Positions 35,837 through 45,266 are shown, counted from the stretch's first letter. The stretch: 64,000 bases of DNA from Paraburkholderia diazotrophica (GCF_900108945.1 NZ_FNYE01000001.1:1-64000), one strand, 5' to 3'. Numbers and translations are program-made. Notes: generated from the sequence alone by a model not told the origin.

Positions 35837-37372
35837 TCAGGCCGTCGCGACAGGGATCTTGCCGATCTTCGCCTGCCATTCCTTCGGGCCCGTCTGGTGA
35901 ACCGACGTGCCGTTCGAATCGACGGCCACCGTCACGGGCATGTCCTGCACGTCGAACTCATAGATGGCTTCCATGCCGAGGTCTTCGAACGCGAGCACCT
36001 TCGCGCTGCGGATCGCCTTCGACACCAGATACGCCGCGCCGCCCACGGCCATCAGATATGCAGCCTTGTGCTTCTTGATCGCGTCGATCGCGACGGGGCC
36101 GCGCTCGGCCTTGCCGATCATCGAGATCAGGCCGGTTTGCGCGAGCATCGTCTCGGTGAACTTGTCCATGCGCGTTGCCGTGGTCGGGCCTGCGGGGCCG
36201 ACCGCTTCGTCGCGCACGGGGTCGACGGGGCCCACGTAGTAGATCACGCGGTTCGTGAAGTCGACGGGCAGCTTCTCGCCTTTCGCGAGCATGTCGGCGA
36301 TGCGCTTGTGCGCGGCGTCGCGGCCCGTCAGCATCTTGCCCGACAGCAGCAGCGTCTGGCCCGGCTTCCACGACGCGACTTCTTCAGGCGTCAGCGTGTT
36401 CAGGTCGATGCGCTTGCTCGTTTCCGTGTTGGGCGCCCACGTGACCTTCGGCCATGCGTCGAGCGACGGCGCTTCGAGCTTCGCGACGCCCGAGCCGTCC
36501 AGCGTGAAGTGCGCATGGCGCGTGGCCGCGCAGTTCGGGATGATCGCGATCGGCTTCGATGCCGCGTGCGTCGGCGCTGCCATGATCTTCACGTCGAGCA
36601 CCGTCGACAGGCCGCCCAGGCCCTGCGCGCCGATACCGAGCGCGTTGACCTTCTCGTGCAGCTCGACGCGCAGCTCTTCGATCCAGTCCTTCGGGCCGCG
36701 CGCGATGACGTCCTGAATGTCGATCGGGTCCATCAGCGATTCCTTCGCCATGACCATCGCCTTCTCGGCCGTGCCGCCGATGCCGATGCCGAGCATGCCC
36801 GGCGGGCACCAGCCCGCGCCCATCGTCGGCACGGTCTTGAGAATCCAGTCGACGATCGAGTCCGATGGGTTCAGCATCGCGAACTTCGACTTGTTCTCCG
36901 AGCCGCCGCCCTTGGCCGCGACCTGCACGTCGACCTTGTCGCCTGGCACGATCTCGTAGTGGATCACGGCCGGCGTGTTGTCCTTCGTGTTCTTGCGGCC
37001 GCCTTCGGGCGGGCTCACGATCGACGCGCGCAGCACGTTGTCGGGGTGCGTGTAGCCGCGACGTACGCCTTCGTTGATCATGTCGGTGACGCTCATCGTC
37101 GCCGAACCGGATTCACTCGCCCAACGCACGTCCATGCCGACCTTCACGAACACCGTGACGATGCCCGTGTCCTGGCAGATCGGGCGCTTGCCTTCGGCGC
37201 ACATGCGGCTGTTCGTGAGGATCTGCGCGATGGCGTCCTTCGCGGCCGGGCTCTCTTCAAGCTCGTACGCGCGGCCGAGTGCCTGGATGTAATCGAGCGG
37301 ATGGTAGTAGCTGATGTACTGCAGCGAGTCCGCAATACTCTGGATCAGGTCTTCCTGTTTGATGACGGTCAT
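35837..37372 (-). CDS. fumA: Class I fumarate hydratase
   Basis: This 511-residue two-domain iron-sulfur fumarase (FumA/FumB type) has 4Fe-4S ligand candidates Cys66 (ICQDTG), GAGWCPPG and the NCAATRH segment. The C-terminal domain carries KMLTGRDAAHKR and ATRMDKFTETML. It hydrates fumarate to malate in the TCA cycle. The oxygen- and iron-sensitive class I enzyme sits next to an iron-rich region, which may be chance. It has its own terminator. UPF0114 is 55 bp upstream on the same strand. Confidence 0.95.
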   Translation of the reverse strand: MTVIKQEDLIQSIADSLQYISYYHPLDYIQALGRAYELEESPAAKDAIAQILTNSRMCAEGKRPICQDTGIVTVFVKVGMDVRWASESGSATMSVTDMINEGVRRGYTHPDNVLRASIVSPPEGGRKNTKDNTPAVIHYEIVPGDKVDVQVAAKGGGSENKSKFAMLNPSDSIVDWILKTVPTMGAGWCPPGMLGIGIGGTAEKAMVMAKESLMDPIDIQDVIARGPKDWIEELRVELHEKVNALGIGAQGLGGLSTVLDVKIMAAPTHAASKPIAIIPNCAATRHAHFTLDGSGVAKLEAPSLDAWPKVTWAPNTETSKRIDLNTLTPEEVASWKPGQTLLLSGKMLTGRDAAHKRIADMLAKGEKLPVDFTNRVIYYVGPVDPVRDEAVGPAGPTTATRMDKFTETMLAQTGLISMIGKAERGPVAIDAIKKHKAAYLMAVGGAAYLVSKAIRSAKVLAFEDLGMEAIYEFDVQDMPVTVAVDSNGTSVHQTGPKEWQAKIGKIPVATA

Positions 37373-37427
37373 GGCTAGGCTCAGTGGGGTGGCGCTCGTT
37401 ATCGCGACTGCGCGGCTGCGCGGTCGG

Positions 37428-38033
37428 TCATGCGCTTTCAGGGGAGTGGGAAATCTTCTGCTTCAAGGTGCGCGCGGCTGCGGGCTCGTGGAAATGCTCG
37501 GGGTGCGTGTGCGTCGTGAGGCGGTCGACGTAGGCCATCACCAGCGCGGACACGAGGAACGCGATGTGAATGATCACCTGCCACATCACCGCGTGCGTCG
37601 TGTGCTGATCCGGGTTGATGAAGGTCTTCAGCAGGTGGATCGACGAGATGCTGATGAGCGCCATCGACAGCTTCACCTTCAGCACGCCAGCGTTCACATG
37701 GTCGAGCCATTCGGGCTCGTCGGGATGGCCCTCGACGCCGAGCCTCGACACGAACGTTTCATATCCGCCGACGATCACCATGATCAGCAGGTTCGAGATC
37801 ATCACGACGTCGATCAGGCCGAGCACGACGAGCATGATGCTGGTTTCGTCGAGCGTCATCGACGCGGTGACGAGGTGCCACACTTCCTTCAGGAAGAGCA
37901 CGACGTACACGCCTTGCGCGACGATCAGGCCCAGATAGAGCGGCACCTGCAGCCAGCGGCTCATGAAGATTACGGAGGGCAGCGGGCGCATGCGTCGATG
38001 CTGGCCGGAAGGAACGGGGCGCAGGGCAGTCAT
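37428..38033 (-). CDS. UPF0114-family membrane protein
   Basis: This 201-residue protein has three to four transmembrane helices ([69 protein letters not shown]). It matches the UPF0114/YqhA family of unknown function. The start is uncertain; the ATG at 38033 gives a usual-length N-terminus. It lies upstream of fumA and may be co-transcribed with it. Confidence 0.82.
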   Translation of the reverse strand: MTALRPVPSGQHRRMRPLPSVIFMSRWLQVPLYLGLIVAQGVYVVLFLKEVWHLVTASMTLDETSIMLVVLGLIDVVMISNLLIMVIVGGYETFVSRLGVEGHPDEPEWLDHVNAGVLKVKLSMALISISSIHLLKTFINPDQHTTHAVMWQVIIHIAFLVSALVMAYVDRLTTHTHPEHFHEPAAARTLKQKISHSPESA

Positions 38034-38277
38034 GGGGCGTCGGCGTAGTGTTGGCGCTTGATGGTGGCGAATAACAGCGGGCACGGGCGCGCTCGCATCG
38101 ACGACGGCGGATCACGCGGGAGAGCGAACAACCGACGTTCAGGCGGCCGGCGATGAAACCGGCCGGCGCAGCGCGCTGGGCGCGTTATTGTACAGCTTGA
38201 TGCATGACGGCCGTGTCGAAACGGGCAGAGGCGCGCACGGCGTCCCGCGCGCCCGGCATATCAGCACGAGGGCCATG

Positions 38278-38320
38278 CGTGAGGTCACGCGTGAGGTCAT
38301 GTGTGAGGTCATGTGTGACG
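38278..38320 (+). repeat. Short 12-bp tandem repeat
   Basis: CGTGAGGTCACG, CGTGAGGTCATG, TGTGAGGTCATG and the partial TGTGACG run head-to-tail (3.6 copies). They lie just past the stop end of the EamA gene, outside coding sequence. Confidence 0.85.
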
Positions 38321-38326
38321 CCGAGG

Positions 38327-39229
38327 CTACGACGCGACGGGCGGCACGCGCCTCACCTTGAGGCTCGCGAGCGCGATGCCCGCGATCACGCACGCGAGCG
38401 CGACGCCGTGCGCGAGCGTCGGACGTTCATCGAGGAACACGATGCCGTAGACGGCAGCCGCGACGGGCAGCACCGCGCTGAACACGCCCGCAAGGCTGCC
38501 CGGCACGTGACGGATGCCCTTCATCCAGAGCCAGAACGAGAAGATGCTCGCCGACAGCCCGTACCACAGCACGAGCGCCCAGATGCTGACGGGCGTGCTC
38601 ATATAGTCGAATGCGAACAGCGCCGACACGCCGAGCGGCAGCATCAGCAGCAAGCCGAACAGATGCGTGTACGCGCAAATATCGATGGGGGCGAGCGTCT
38701 GCGTGAGGCGGCGCGACAGGATCACATACAGCGATTCGCAGCAGACGGCGCCCAGCACCATCAGATTGCCGGCGAACGAGTTCGCGCTCGCGGCGTTGTC
38801 TGCGTGCGCGAGATTGATGACGACTACGCCGGCGATCGCGAGCGCAATCGACGCCAGTGCCCGCCCATCGGGCTTTTCTTTCAGGAAGATCCACGAGAAC
38901 AACGCGACGACGGCGGGTATCGTGCTCGTGATGACGCCTGCCGCCACGGCGCTCGTCCGGTGCACGCCGTTGAGCATCAGCAGCGTAAACCCGAATGTGC
39001 CGAAGAGGGCCTGGAGGAACAGATTGACCCATTCGCCCGCTTTCACGCGGCGCAGCTTGCTCACGCGCAGCAACGGCCACAGCACGGCCATCGCGATCAC
39101 GAAACGCAGCAGGGCGAAGAGCGGAACGGGAACGAACGCAACAATCGACTTGCCAATGCCGACGTTGCTGCCGACGAGCAGCATCGCGGCAATGAGGAAC
39201 AGTGAATAGCGGTTCAAGCTGGAATCCAT
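38327..39229 (-). CDS. EamA/DMT-family transporter
   Basis: This 300-residue inner-membrane protein has ten predicted helices in two EamA repeats (LFLIAAMLLVGSNVGIGKSI and LLLMLPLGVSALFAFDYMST mark the two halves). Drug/metabolite transporters of this type export small metabolites or amino acids. The substrate is unknown. A 12-bp tandem repeat follows its stop codon. Confidence 0.9.
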   Translation of the reverse strand: MDSSLNRYSLFLIAAMLLVGSNVGIGKSIVAFVPVPLFALLRFVIAMAVLWPLLRVSKLRRVKAGEWVNLFLQALFGTFGFTLLMLNGVHRTSAVAAGVITSTIPAVVALFSWIFLKEKPDGRALASIALAIAGVVVINLAHADNAASANSFAGNLMVLGAVCCESLYVILSRRLTQTLAPIDICAYTHLFGLLLMLPLGVSALFAFDYMSTPVSIWALVLWYGLSASIFSFWLWMKGIRHVPGSLAGVFSAVLPVAAAVYGIVFLDERPTLAHGVALACVIAGIALASLKVRRVPPVAS

Positions 39230-39712
39230 ATGGCTAGTTCAGTTAGCATTGTAAAAGGGCGCATAACAGCGGCGCAAAGCCGACAGCAATTGCACTAGGA
39301 CGTGTGCAAGACACGCGAGCGACAGGTAGGCTCGATGTTTGCGGCGTTTGCGATGCTTGCGATGTGCTTGCATCGCGATGTGTCGGCAGTTATGGCGCCT
39401 GGTGTTTTGCCTGACGCGCGGCCGGTCCGCGCGTAAGTACGCGGTAAGTTGCAACGCTTATCGTGGGAAGCGATCGAAGCTGTTGAACGGGCAGGCGGTC
39501 CGCGCGATGTTGCGACGCCGCACCTGCCATGCGTTGATTCGCAGTGTGCCCGCCGATGCGGATGGGCACGAGGGTGGGAGACACGCCGCGGCCGGTGTCA
39601 CGCGCGGCGCCACTATGACGACACGGAGCGACGCCTTGCGCCCGCTGGACGGGCACGCATCGCGAGCGCGCCGGCACAGGATTGATGTTTCATCTTCACC
39701 AAGGGGTAGTCG
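39230..39712. other. Spacer between EamA and acs
   Basis: The 483 bp contains no supported gene. It should hold the acs promoter and leader, but I could not pick a convincing box. An Arg-rich plus-strand frame near 39449-39685 is probably a GC artefact. Confidence 0.5.
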
Positions 39713-41695
39713 ATGTCTGCGATTGAATCGGTTCTTCAGGAACGCCGCGTGTTTCCGCCTTCCGCCGAAATGACGGCACAGGCAGCAGTGTCCGGCATGG
39801 ACGCATATCGGGCGCTCGCCGCCGAAGCGGAGCGCGATTACGAAGGCTTCTGGGGCAGGCTGGCGCGCGAAACGCTCAGCTGGAAAAAGCCCTTCACGAA
39901 GGTGCTCGACGAATCGGATGCACCTTTCTACAAATGGTTTGAAGACGGCGAACTGAACGCGTCATACAACAGCATCGACCGGCATGTCGAAGCGGGCAAT
40001 GGCGATCGCGTCGCCATCATCTTCGAAGCCGACGACGGCACCGTCACCAACGTCACGTACAAGGACATGCTGCAGCGTGTGTCGCGCTTCGCGAATGCGC
40101 TGAAGAAACGCGGCATCAAAAAGGGCGATCGCGTCGTCATCTATATGCCGATGTCGGTCGAGGGCGTCGTCGCGATGCAGGCCTGTGCGCGTATCGGCGC
40201 GACGCACTCGGTCGTGTTCGGCGGGTTCTCGTCGAAGTCGCTGAACGAACGTCTCGTCGACGTGGGCGCCGTCGCGCTGATCACGTCCGACGAACAGATG
40301 CGCGGCGGGAAGGCGCTGCCGCTCAAGAACATCGCCGACGAGGCGCTCGCAATGGGCGGCTGCGAGGCGGTGAAGACCGTGATCGTCCACAAGCGCACGG
40401 GCGGCAAGATCGGCTGGGACGACAAGCGCGATCTGTGGATGCACGAGATCACGGCGAACGAACCGGATCAATGCGCGCCGGAATGGGTCGGCGCCGAGCA
40501 TCCGCTTTTCATCCTTTATACGTCGGGCTCGACGGGCAAGCCGAAGGGCGTGCAGCACAGCACGGGCGGCTATCTGCTGTGGGCCGCGCAGACAATGAAG
40601 TGGACCTTCGACTGGAAGCCGACGGATGTCTTCTGGTGCACGGCCGACATCGGCTGGGTCACGGGCCACAGCTACATCACGTATGGGCCGCTCTCGCTCG
40701 GTGGCACGCAGGTCGTGTTCGAAGGCGTGCCGACGTATCCGAACGCAGGCCGCTTCTGGGACATGATCCAAAAGCACAAGGTCTCCGTGTTCTACACGGC
40801 GCCGACGGCGATCCGCTCGCTGATCAAGGCATCGGAAGCCGATGCGAAAGTGCATCCGAAGAGCTACGATCTGTCGTCGCTGCGCATCATCGGTACCGTC
40901 GGCGAGCCGATCAATCCGGAAGCGTGGGTGTGGTACTACGAGAACGTCGGCGGCTCGCGCTGCCCGATCGTCGATACGTGGTGGCAGACGGAAACGGGCG
41001 GCCACATGATCTCGCCGCTGCCGGGCGCGACGCCGCTCGTGCCGGGTTCGTGCACGCTGCCGCTGCCGGGCATCATGGCTGCGATCGTCGATGAAACGGG
41101 CCAGGACGTGCCGAACGGGCAGGGCGGCATTCTCGTCATCAAGCGTCCGTGGCCCGCGATGATCCGCACGATCTGGGGCGACCCCGAGCGCTTCAAGAAG
41201 AGCTACTTCCCCGAAGAACTCGGCGGCACGCTGTACCTCGCGGGCGATGGCTCGGTGCGCGACAAGGAGACGGGCTACTTCACGATCATGGGCCGCATCG
41301 ACGACGTGCTGAACGTATCGGGCCACCGCCTCGGCACGATGGAGATCGAGTCGGCGCTGGTCGCGAATCCGCTGGTGGCGGAAGCCGCCGTGGTCGGCCG
41401 TCCGGACGAGACGACGGGCGAGGCCGTGTGCGCGTTCGTCGTGTTGAAGCGCGCGCGCCCTGAAGGCGAAGAGGCCGCGAAGATCGCTGCGGAACTGCGC
41501 AACTGGGTCGGCAAGGAAATCGGTCCGATCGCGAAGCCGAAGGACATCCGTTTCGGCGACAACCTGCCGAAGACGCGTTCGGGCAAGATCATGCGGCGTC
41601 TGTTGCGCTCGCTCGCAAAGGGCGAGGAGATCACGCAGGACGTGTCGACGCTCGAGAACCCGGCGATTCTCGATCAGTTGGGTGAATCGCGCTGA
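39713..41695 (+). CDS. acs: Acetyl-CoA synthetase
   Basis: This 660-residue AMP-forming enzyme has the nucleotide loop [11 protein letters not shown] (269-279), acetate pocket [20 protein letters not shown], motif TWWQTETGG, and the C-terminal catalytic lysine Lys625 in [13 protein letters not shown]. That lysine is acetylated in enteric bacteria to switch the enzyme off. It makes acetyl-CoA from acetate and ATP and suits growth on acetate or PHB-derived carbon. The sodium symporter pair downstream is separated by a terminator but may bring in related substrates. Confidence 0.97.
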   Translation: MSAIESVLQERRVFPPSAEMTAQAAVSGMDAYRALAAEAERDYEGFWGRLARETLSWKKPFTKVLDESDAPFYKWFEDGELNASYNSIDRHVEAGNGDRVAIIFEADDGTVTNVTYKDMLQRVSRFANALKKRGIKKGDRVVIYMPMSVEGVVAMQACARIGATHSVVFGGFSSKSLNERLVDVGAVALITSDEQMRGGKALPLKNIADEALAMGGCEAVKTVIVHKRTGGKIGWDDKRDLWMHEITANEPDQCAPEWVGAEHPLFILYTSGSTGKPKGVQHSTGGYLLWAAQTMKWTFDWKPTDVFWCTADIGWVTGHSYITYGPLSLGGTQVVFEGVPTYPNAGRFWDMIQKHKVSVFYTAPTAIRSLIKASEADAKVHPKSYDLSSLRIIGTVGEPINPEAWVWYYENVGGSRCPIVDTWWQTETGGHMISPLPGATPLVPGSCTLPLPGIMAAIVDETGQDVPNGQGGILVIKRPWPAMIRTIWGDPERFKKSYFPEELGGTLYLAGDGSVRDKETGYFTIMGRIDDVLNVSGHRLGTMEIESALVANPLVAEAAVVGRPDETTGEAVCAFVVLKRARPEGEEAAKIAAELRNWVGKEIGPIAKPKDIRFGDNLPKTRSGKIMRRLLRSLAKGEEITQDVSTLENPAILDQLGESR

Positions 41696-41715
41696 TCGAC
41701 GAAAGGGCATGGGGC

Positions 41716-41760
41716 CGTAAGGCTCTTAAGGGCCTTAAGGCCCTTAAGGCCCTGAAGCCT
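41716..41760 (+). repeat. Five imperfect 9-bp tandem repeats after acs
   Basis: Units CGTAAGGCT, CTTAAGGGC, CTTAAGGCC, CTTAAGGCC and CTGAAGCCT run head-to-tail, starting 21 bp past the acs stop. The CTTAAGG core is self-complementary in part, so the tract can form several alternative hairpins just before the terminator. Confidence 0.88.
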
Positions 41761-41769
41761 TGAAGACGC

Positions 41770-41806
41770 AAACGGCGCATCCGATCAGGGTGCGCCGTTT
41801 ATTTTT
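41770..41806 (+). terminator. Terminator of acs
   Basis: Arms AAACGGCGCA and TGCGCCGTTT (10 bp) enclose an 11-base loop, followed by ATTTTTG. This is a good intrinsic terminator. Confidence 0.93.
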
Positions 41807-41895
41807 GTGCCGCGCGGCGTGCTTCGACGGGTGACGCAAGTCGTTGCGCGGACAACCCCGATTGCCGATGCAACACGTTTTTGATACATAGGCGC

Positions 41896-42261
41896 ATGGC
41901 CGCGCCACACCACACATCGCGTCACAACCTCAATCCCTTGCCCGAGCCGCCGCCCGTGACGGAGGCGATGGCGCGCGCGCACGCGCGCTACTGGCGCTTC
42001 AACGTCGTGCTGATTGTCGCGTTGATGCTGGTCGGCTTCTTCGTGTCGTTCATCGTGCCGCTGATCGCGAAAGGGCTCGCGCCCGTGCGTTTCGCGGGCT
42101 TTAGCCTGCCGTTCTACATGGGCGCGCAGGGCGCGATCCTCGTGTATCTGATGCTGATCGTGATCTACATCGTGCTGATGCAGCGCGCCGACGCCGCATT
42201 GCAACGCGCGCTCGAAGCGAGCGCCCAGGACGACATCGCCGAGCGCACGGCCGACCGATGA
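41896..42261 (+). CDS. DUF4212 small subunit of sodium/solute symporter
   Basis: This 121-residue membrane protein has two transmembrane helices (FNVVLIVALMLVGFFVSFIV, FYMGAQGAILVYLMLIVIYI) and matches DUF4212, the small partner of VC_2705-type SSS transporters. Its stop overlaps the large subunit start (ATGA). The preceding frame extension from 41881 is non-ATG and unlikely. Confidence 0.9.
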   Translation: MAAPHHTSRHNLNPLPEPPPVTEAMARAHARYWRFNVVLIVALMLVGFFVSFIVPLIAKGLAPVRFAGFSLPFYMGAQGAILVYLMLIVIYIVLMQRADAALQRALEASAQDDIAERTADR

Positions 42262-44276
42262 AGCTCGCGCATCGGCTGATCCGTTCGTATTCGCTCTATA
42301 CGCTGGGCTTTTTTGCGTTCATCTATTTGTTGTGGCGTATCGAAGCCGCGAACGGGCCGGGCATGTGGATCGGCTATGTGTTCCTGTTCGTGCCGATCGC
42401 CGTGTATGCCGTGATCGGCCTGCTGTCGCGCACCTCCGATCTCGTCGAGTACTACGTGGCCGGGCGGCGCGTGCCGTCCGCATTCAACGGCATGGCGACG
42501 GCGGCGGACTGGCTGTCGGCGGCGTCGTTCATCGGGCTTGCCGGGTCGCTCTACGCGACAGGCTACGATGGCCTCGCGTACACGATGGGCTGGACGGGCG
42601 GCTACTGCCTCGTTGCGTTTCTGCTCGCGCCGTACGTGCGCAAGCTCGCGCGCTACACGATTCCGGATTTTCTCGGCACGCGCTTTTCGAGCAACGCGGT
42701 GCGAGGTCTTGCGGCGCTGTCGGCGATTCTCTGTTCGTTCGTCTATCTGGTCGCGCAGATTCAGGGCGTCGGACTGATCGCGACGCGCTTCATCGGCGTC
42801 GACTTTGCGATCGGCATCTTCTGCGGGCTAGCGGGCATTCTCGTGTGTTCGTTCCTCGGCGGCATGCGTGCCGTCACGTGGACGCAGGTCGCGCAGTACA
42901 TCATCCTCATCGCGGCGTTCCTGATTCCCGTGTCGATGATCGCGCACAAGGATGGCCTCGGCTGGGTGCCGCAATTCGGCTATGGGCGTCTGATGGAGCG
43001 CGTCGAGACGATGGAGCGCGCCGTGCGCGATGCGCCGTCCGAGCAGTCGGTGCGCGACGATTACCGGATGCGCGCGGCGCTGATGCAGGCGCAGATCGAC
43101 GGCCTGCCGCAGTCGTATATCGACGAGAAAGGCCGTCTGACCGATCAGCTCGCCGACTTGCGGCGGCACAACGGACCGTTGCGCGAGATCGCCGATCTCG
43201 AACGGCGGATCGAGCGCTTTCCCCGCGACGCCGCGATGGCACAGATCGTATGGGCGCAGCAACGCGACGAGATGATCCAGCGCGCGGCGGCGCCCGTGCA
43301 GATGCACGAGCCGTTTCCCGCCGCGAACGAAGGCGAGCGGCGGCTGCATCTGCGCAATTTTCTTTCGCTGCTGCTGTGCCTGTCGCTAGGGACGGCGAGC
43401 TTGCCGCACATTCTGACGCGCTATAACACGACGACCTCCGTGGCGTCGGCGCGGCGCTCGGTCGGCTGGACGCTCTTCTTCGTCGCGCTGTTCTACCTGA
43501 CGGTGCCCGTGCTCGCGGTGCTGATCAAGTACGAAATTCTGTCGAACCTCGTCGGCCATCGCTTCGCCGAACTGCCGCAGTGGGTGATGCAGTGGCGGCG
43601 GATCGAGCCGTACCTGATCAGCATCGCCGATGTGAACGGCGACGGCATCGTGCGCTGGAGCGAAGTCCAGATGCAGCCCGACATGGTCGTGCTGGCCGCG
43701 CCGGAGATAGCGGGGCTGCCGTATGTGATGTCGGGGCTGATCGCGGCGGGCGCGCTGGCGGCGGCGCTGTCGACAGCCGATGGCTTGCTGCTGACGATCG
43801 CCAATGCGCTGTCGCACGATGTCTACTACCACATGGTCGATCCCGACGCGTCGAGCCAGCGGCGCGTGACGATCTCGAAGATCCTGCTGCTGGGCGTGGC
43901 GCTGTTCGCTTCGTATGTGGCGTCGCTGAATACGGGGAACATCCTGTTTCTGGTCGGCGCGGCGTTTTCGCTGGCGTCGTCGAGTCTCTTTCCGGTGCTG
44001 GTGCTCGGCGTGTTCTGGAAGCGCACGACGCGGCTGGGCGCCGTCGCGGGGATGCTCGCGGGGCTGGGTGTGTGCATTTACTACATCGTGTCGACGTATC
44101 CGTTCTTCACGCAGCTGACGGGCTTCGTCGGGACGCGCTGGTTCGGCATCGAGCCGATCAGCTCGGGCGTGTTCGGCGTGCCGGCCGGGTTTCTGGTGAC
44201 GGTGCTGGTGAGCCTCGTCGACGCGAAGCCGGACGCTTACACGAGGGCGCTGGTGGATTACATACGGCACCCGTGA
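42258..44276 (+). CDS. Large subunit of sodium/solute symporter, with extra cytoplasmic segment and EF-hand-like loop
   Basis: This 672-residue SSS-family transporter of the VC_2705 type is related to acetate permease ActP (about 550 residues). Core helices and the GYDGLAYTMGWTGGYCLVAF region match the family. Two additions stand out. Residues about 243-362 are a hydrophilic, charged, probably coiled segment (LMERVETMERAVRD, LRREIADLERRIERF-like). Residues 458-469 read DVNGDGIVRWSE, a canonical EF-hand calcium loop with Asp, Asn, Asp, Gly, Glu in the right places. Uptake of acetate or other short acids is suggested by the neighbouring acs, but this is inferred. Confidence 0.9.
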   Translation: MKLAHRLIRSYSLYTLGFFAFIYLLWRIEAANGPGMWIGYVFLFVPIAVYAVIGLLSRTSDLVEYYVAGRRVPSAFNGMATAADWLSAASFIGLAGSLYATGYDGLAYTMGWTGGYCLVAFLLAPYVRKLARYTIPDFLGTRFSSNAVRGLAALSAILCSFVYLVAQIQGVGLIATRFIGVDFAIGIFCGLAGILVCSFLGGMRAVTWTQVAQYIILIAAFLIPVSMIAHKDGLGWVPQFGYGRLMERVETMERAVRDAPSEQSVRDDYRMRAALMQAQIDGLPQSYIDEKGRLTDQLADLRRHNGPLREIADLERRIERFPRDAAMAQIVWAQQRDEMIQRAAAPVQMHEPFPAANEGERRLHLRNFLSLLLCLSLGTASLPHILTRYNTTTSVASARRSVGWTLFFVALFYLTVPVLAVLIKYEILSNLVGHRFAELPQWVMQWRRIEPYLISIADVNGDGIVRWSEVQMQPDMVVLAAPEIAGLPYVMSGLIAAGALAAALSTADGLLLTIANALSHDVYYHMVDPDASSQRRVTISKILLLGVALFASYVASLNTGNILFLVGAAFSLASSSLFPVLVLGVFWKRTTRLGAVAGMLAGLGVCIYYIVSTYPFFTQLTGFVGTRWFGIEPISSGVFGVPAGFLVTVLVSLVDAKPDAYTRALVDYIRHP

Positions 44277-44318
44277 CGCTGGCCATCCGGCTGAGGTGGC
44301 AAGGGCGCGAGAGTTTGC

Positions 44319-44324
44319 TATAAT
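44319..44324 (+). promoter_or_regulatory. -10 box of tRNA-Ser
   Basis: TATAAT lies 13 bp upstream of the tRNA 5' end. A -35 box is not obvious. Confidence 0.6.
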
Positions 44325-44337
44325 GCGCGTCCCCGCC

Positions 44338-44428
44338 GGAGAGATGGATGAGTGGTTTAAGTCGCACGCCTGGAAAGCGTGTATAGGTTAATAGCCTATC
44401 GGGGGTTCGAATCCCCCTCTCTCCGCCA
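44338..44428 (+). tRNA. tRNA-Ser (anticodon GGA)
   Basis: This 91-base gene has a 7-bp acceptor stem (GGAGAGA / TCTCTCC), a long variable arm typical of tRNA-Ser, and anticodon loop CTGGAAA with GGA at 44372-44374. The T-arm GGGGGTTCGAATCCCCC and the encoded CCA (44426-44428) are also present. It reads UCC and UCU codons. A terminator follows after 14 bases. Confidence 0.97.
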
Positions 44429-44442
44429 GGACACCCATGAAT

Positions 44443-44466
44443 ACGGGCCTTTTCGGCCCGTTTTTC
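44443..44466 (+). terminator. Terminator of tRNA-Ser
   Basis: Arms ACGGGCC and GGCCCGT enclose loop TTTTC, followed by TTTTTC. It ends the tRNA transcript. Confidence 0.92.
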
Positions 44467-44521
44467 GTTTCCGCCCGCCAAAAACCCGCCGCACACCAAA
44501 AAGGCGCCTGTGCGCGGGCCA

Positions 44522-44683
44522 TCAGTGCCTGTGGTGCATCAAATCGACGTAGTGCGTGTCGAGCCAACGGGCTCCCCGTCCGTGTCCGGGCTTGCCGTGG
44601 TAATGGGCGACGATCCAGAGAACAACGCCGACGATTGCCATTACGACGGGCCCTAGCAAGTACGCCATCAACGTTTCATTCAC
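44522..44683 (-). CDS. Small membrane protein, 53 residues
   Basis: The minus strand starts at GTG 44683 with a strong GGAGGG site 7 bases before it and reads MNETLMAYLLGPVVMAIVGV, then VLWIVAHYHGKPGHGRG, and ends in a His-rich tail (THYVDLMHHRH). One transmembrane helix is followed by a basic, His-rich segment. I know of no family, but the features look like a true gene rather than chance. Confidence 0.6.
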   Translation of the reverse strand: MNETLMAYLLGPVVMAIVGVVLWIVAHYHGKPGHGRGARWLDTHYVDLMHHRH

Positions 44684-44876
44684 GGCGTGCCCTCCATCAA
44701 GTCGTGGCCGAACTTACATTGTAGGTGACTACTCGCGAGAACGCTGGCCAGGGTCGATGCATTGCGAGCGTCCCTCAACGGCGGCAAGGCCGCGGTCACA
44801 GCGTCACAAATCTCGACACGAACTTGATGCACAATCGATGCTGGTTCGCCACACACGATCTCCACGAGGAGCAGAG

Positions 44877-45248
44877 ATGAGAGTTTCGGATCTGGAAGGT
44901 GCGTTGCTCGATTACTGGGTCGCACGAGCGGACAATTTGCCGAAGCCGCGCGTCGACGATGGCTTCTGCTGGATCGAAGAACCGGCTTGCGACGGCGACC
45001 CGGAAGGCGCGCTCGAAGCCGCGTTCGCGCCGTCGACGGATTGGGCCCAGTGCGGCCCGATTATCGAGCGGGCCAGGATTCATCTCGTGCCCGCCGCGGC
45101 GGGCGAGCAGGCGACGTGGACGGGTTCCGTCCCCGCAGGCACAGGCACGATCGAACAGACGGGCGCCACGCCATTGATCGCCGCGATGCGCGCGTTCGTC
45201 GCGAGCCATTTCGGCGATACCGTCGCGGATCAATCGAATACGGCCTGA
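44877..45248 (+). CDS. NinX-like / DUF2591 protein
   Basis: This 123-residue protein has the DUF2591 (phage NinX-like) pattern: RVSDLEGALLDYWVARADNL at the start, FAPSTDWAQCGPIIERARIH in the middle and a conserved ATPLIAAMRAFVASHFGD end. The family occurs in phages and in bacterial chromosomes. Its function is unknown. GAGGAGCAGAG precedes the ATG at 44877. Nothing else in the area looks phage-derived, so it is probably a settled chromosomal copy. Confidence 0.8.
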   Translation: MRVSDLEGALLDYWVARADNLPKPRVDDGFCWIEEPACDGDPEGALEAAFAPSTDWAQCGPIIERARIHLVPAAAGEQATWTGSVPAGTGTIEQTGATPLIAAMRAFVASHFGDTVADQSNTA

Positions 45249-45266
45249 GCGCCGTTCATCGCTTCA

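Noticed and set aside
39449..39685. Arg-rich frame upstream of acs
   Set aside because: It has no ribosome binding site and a composition typical of GC-driven chance frames.
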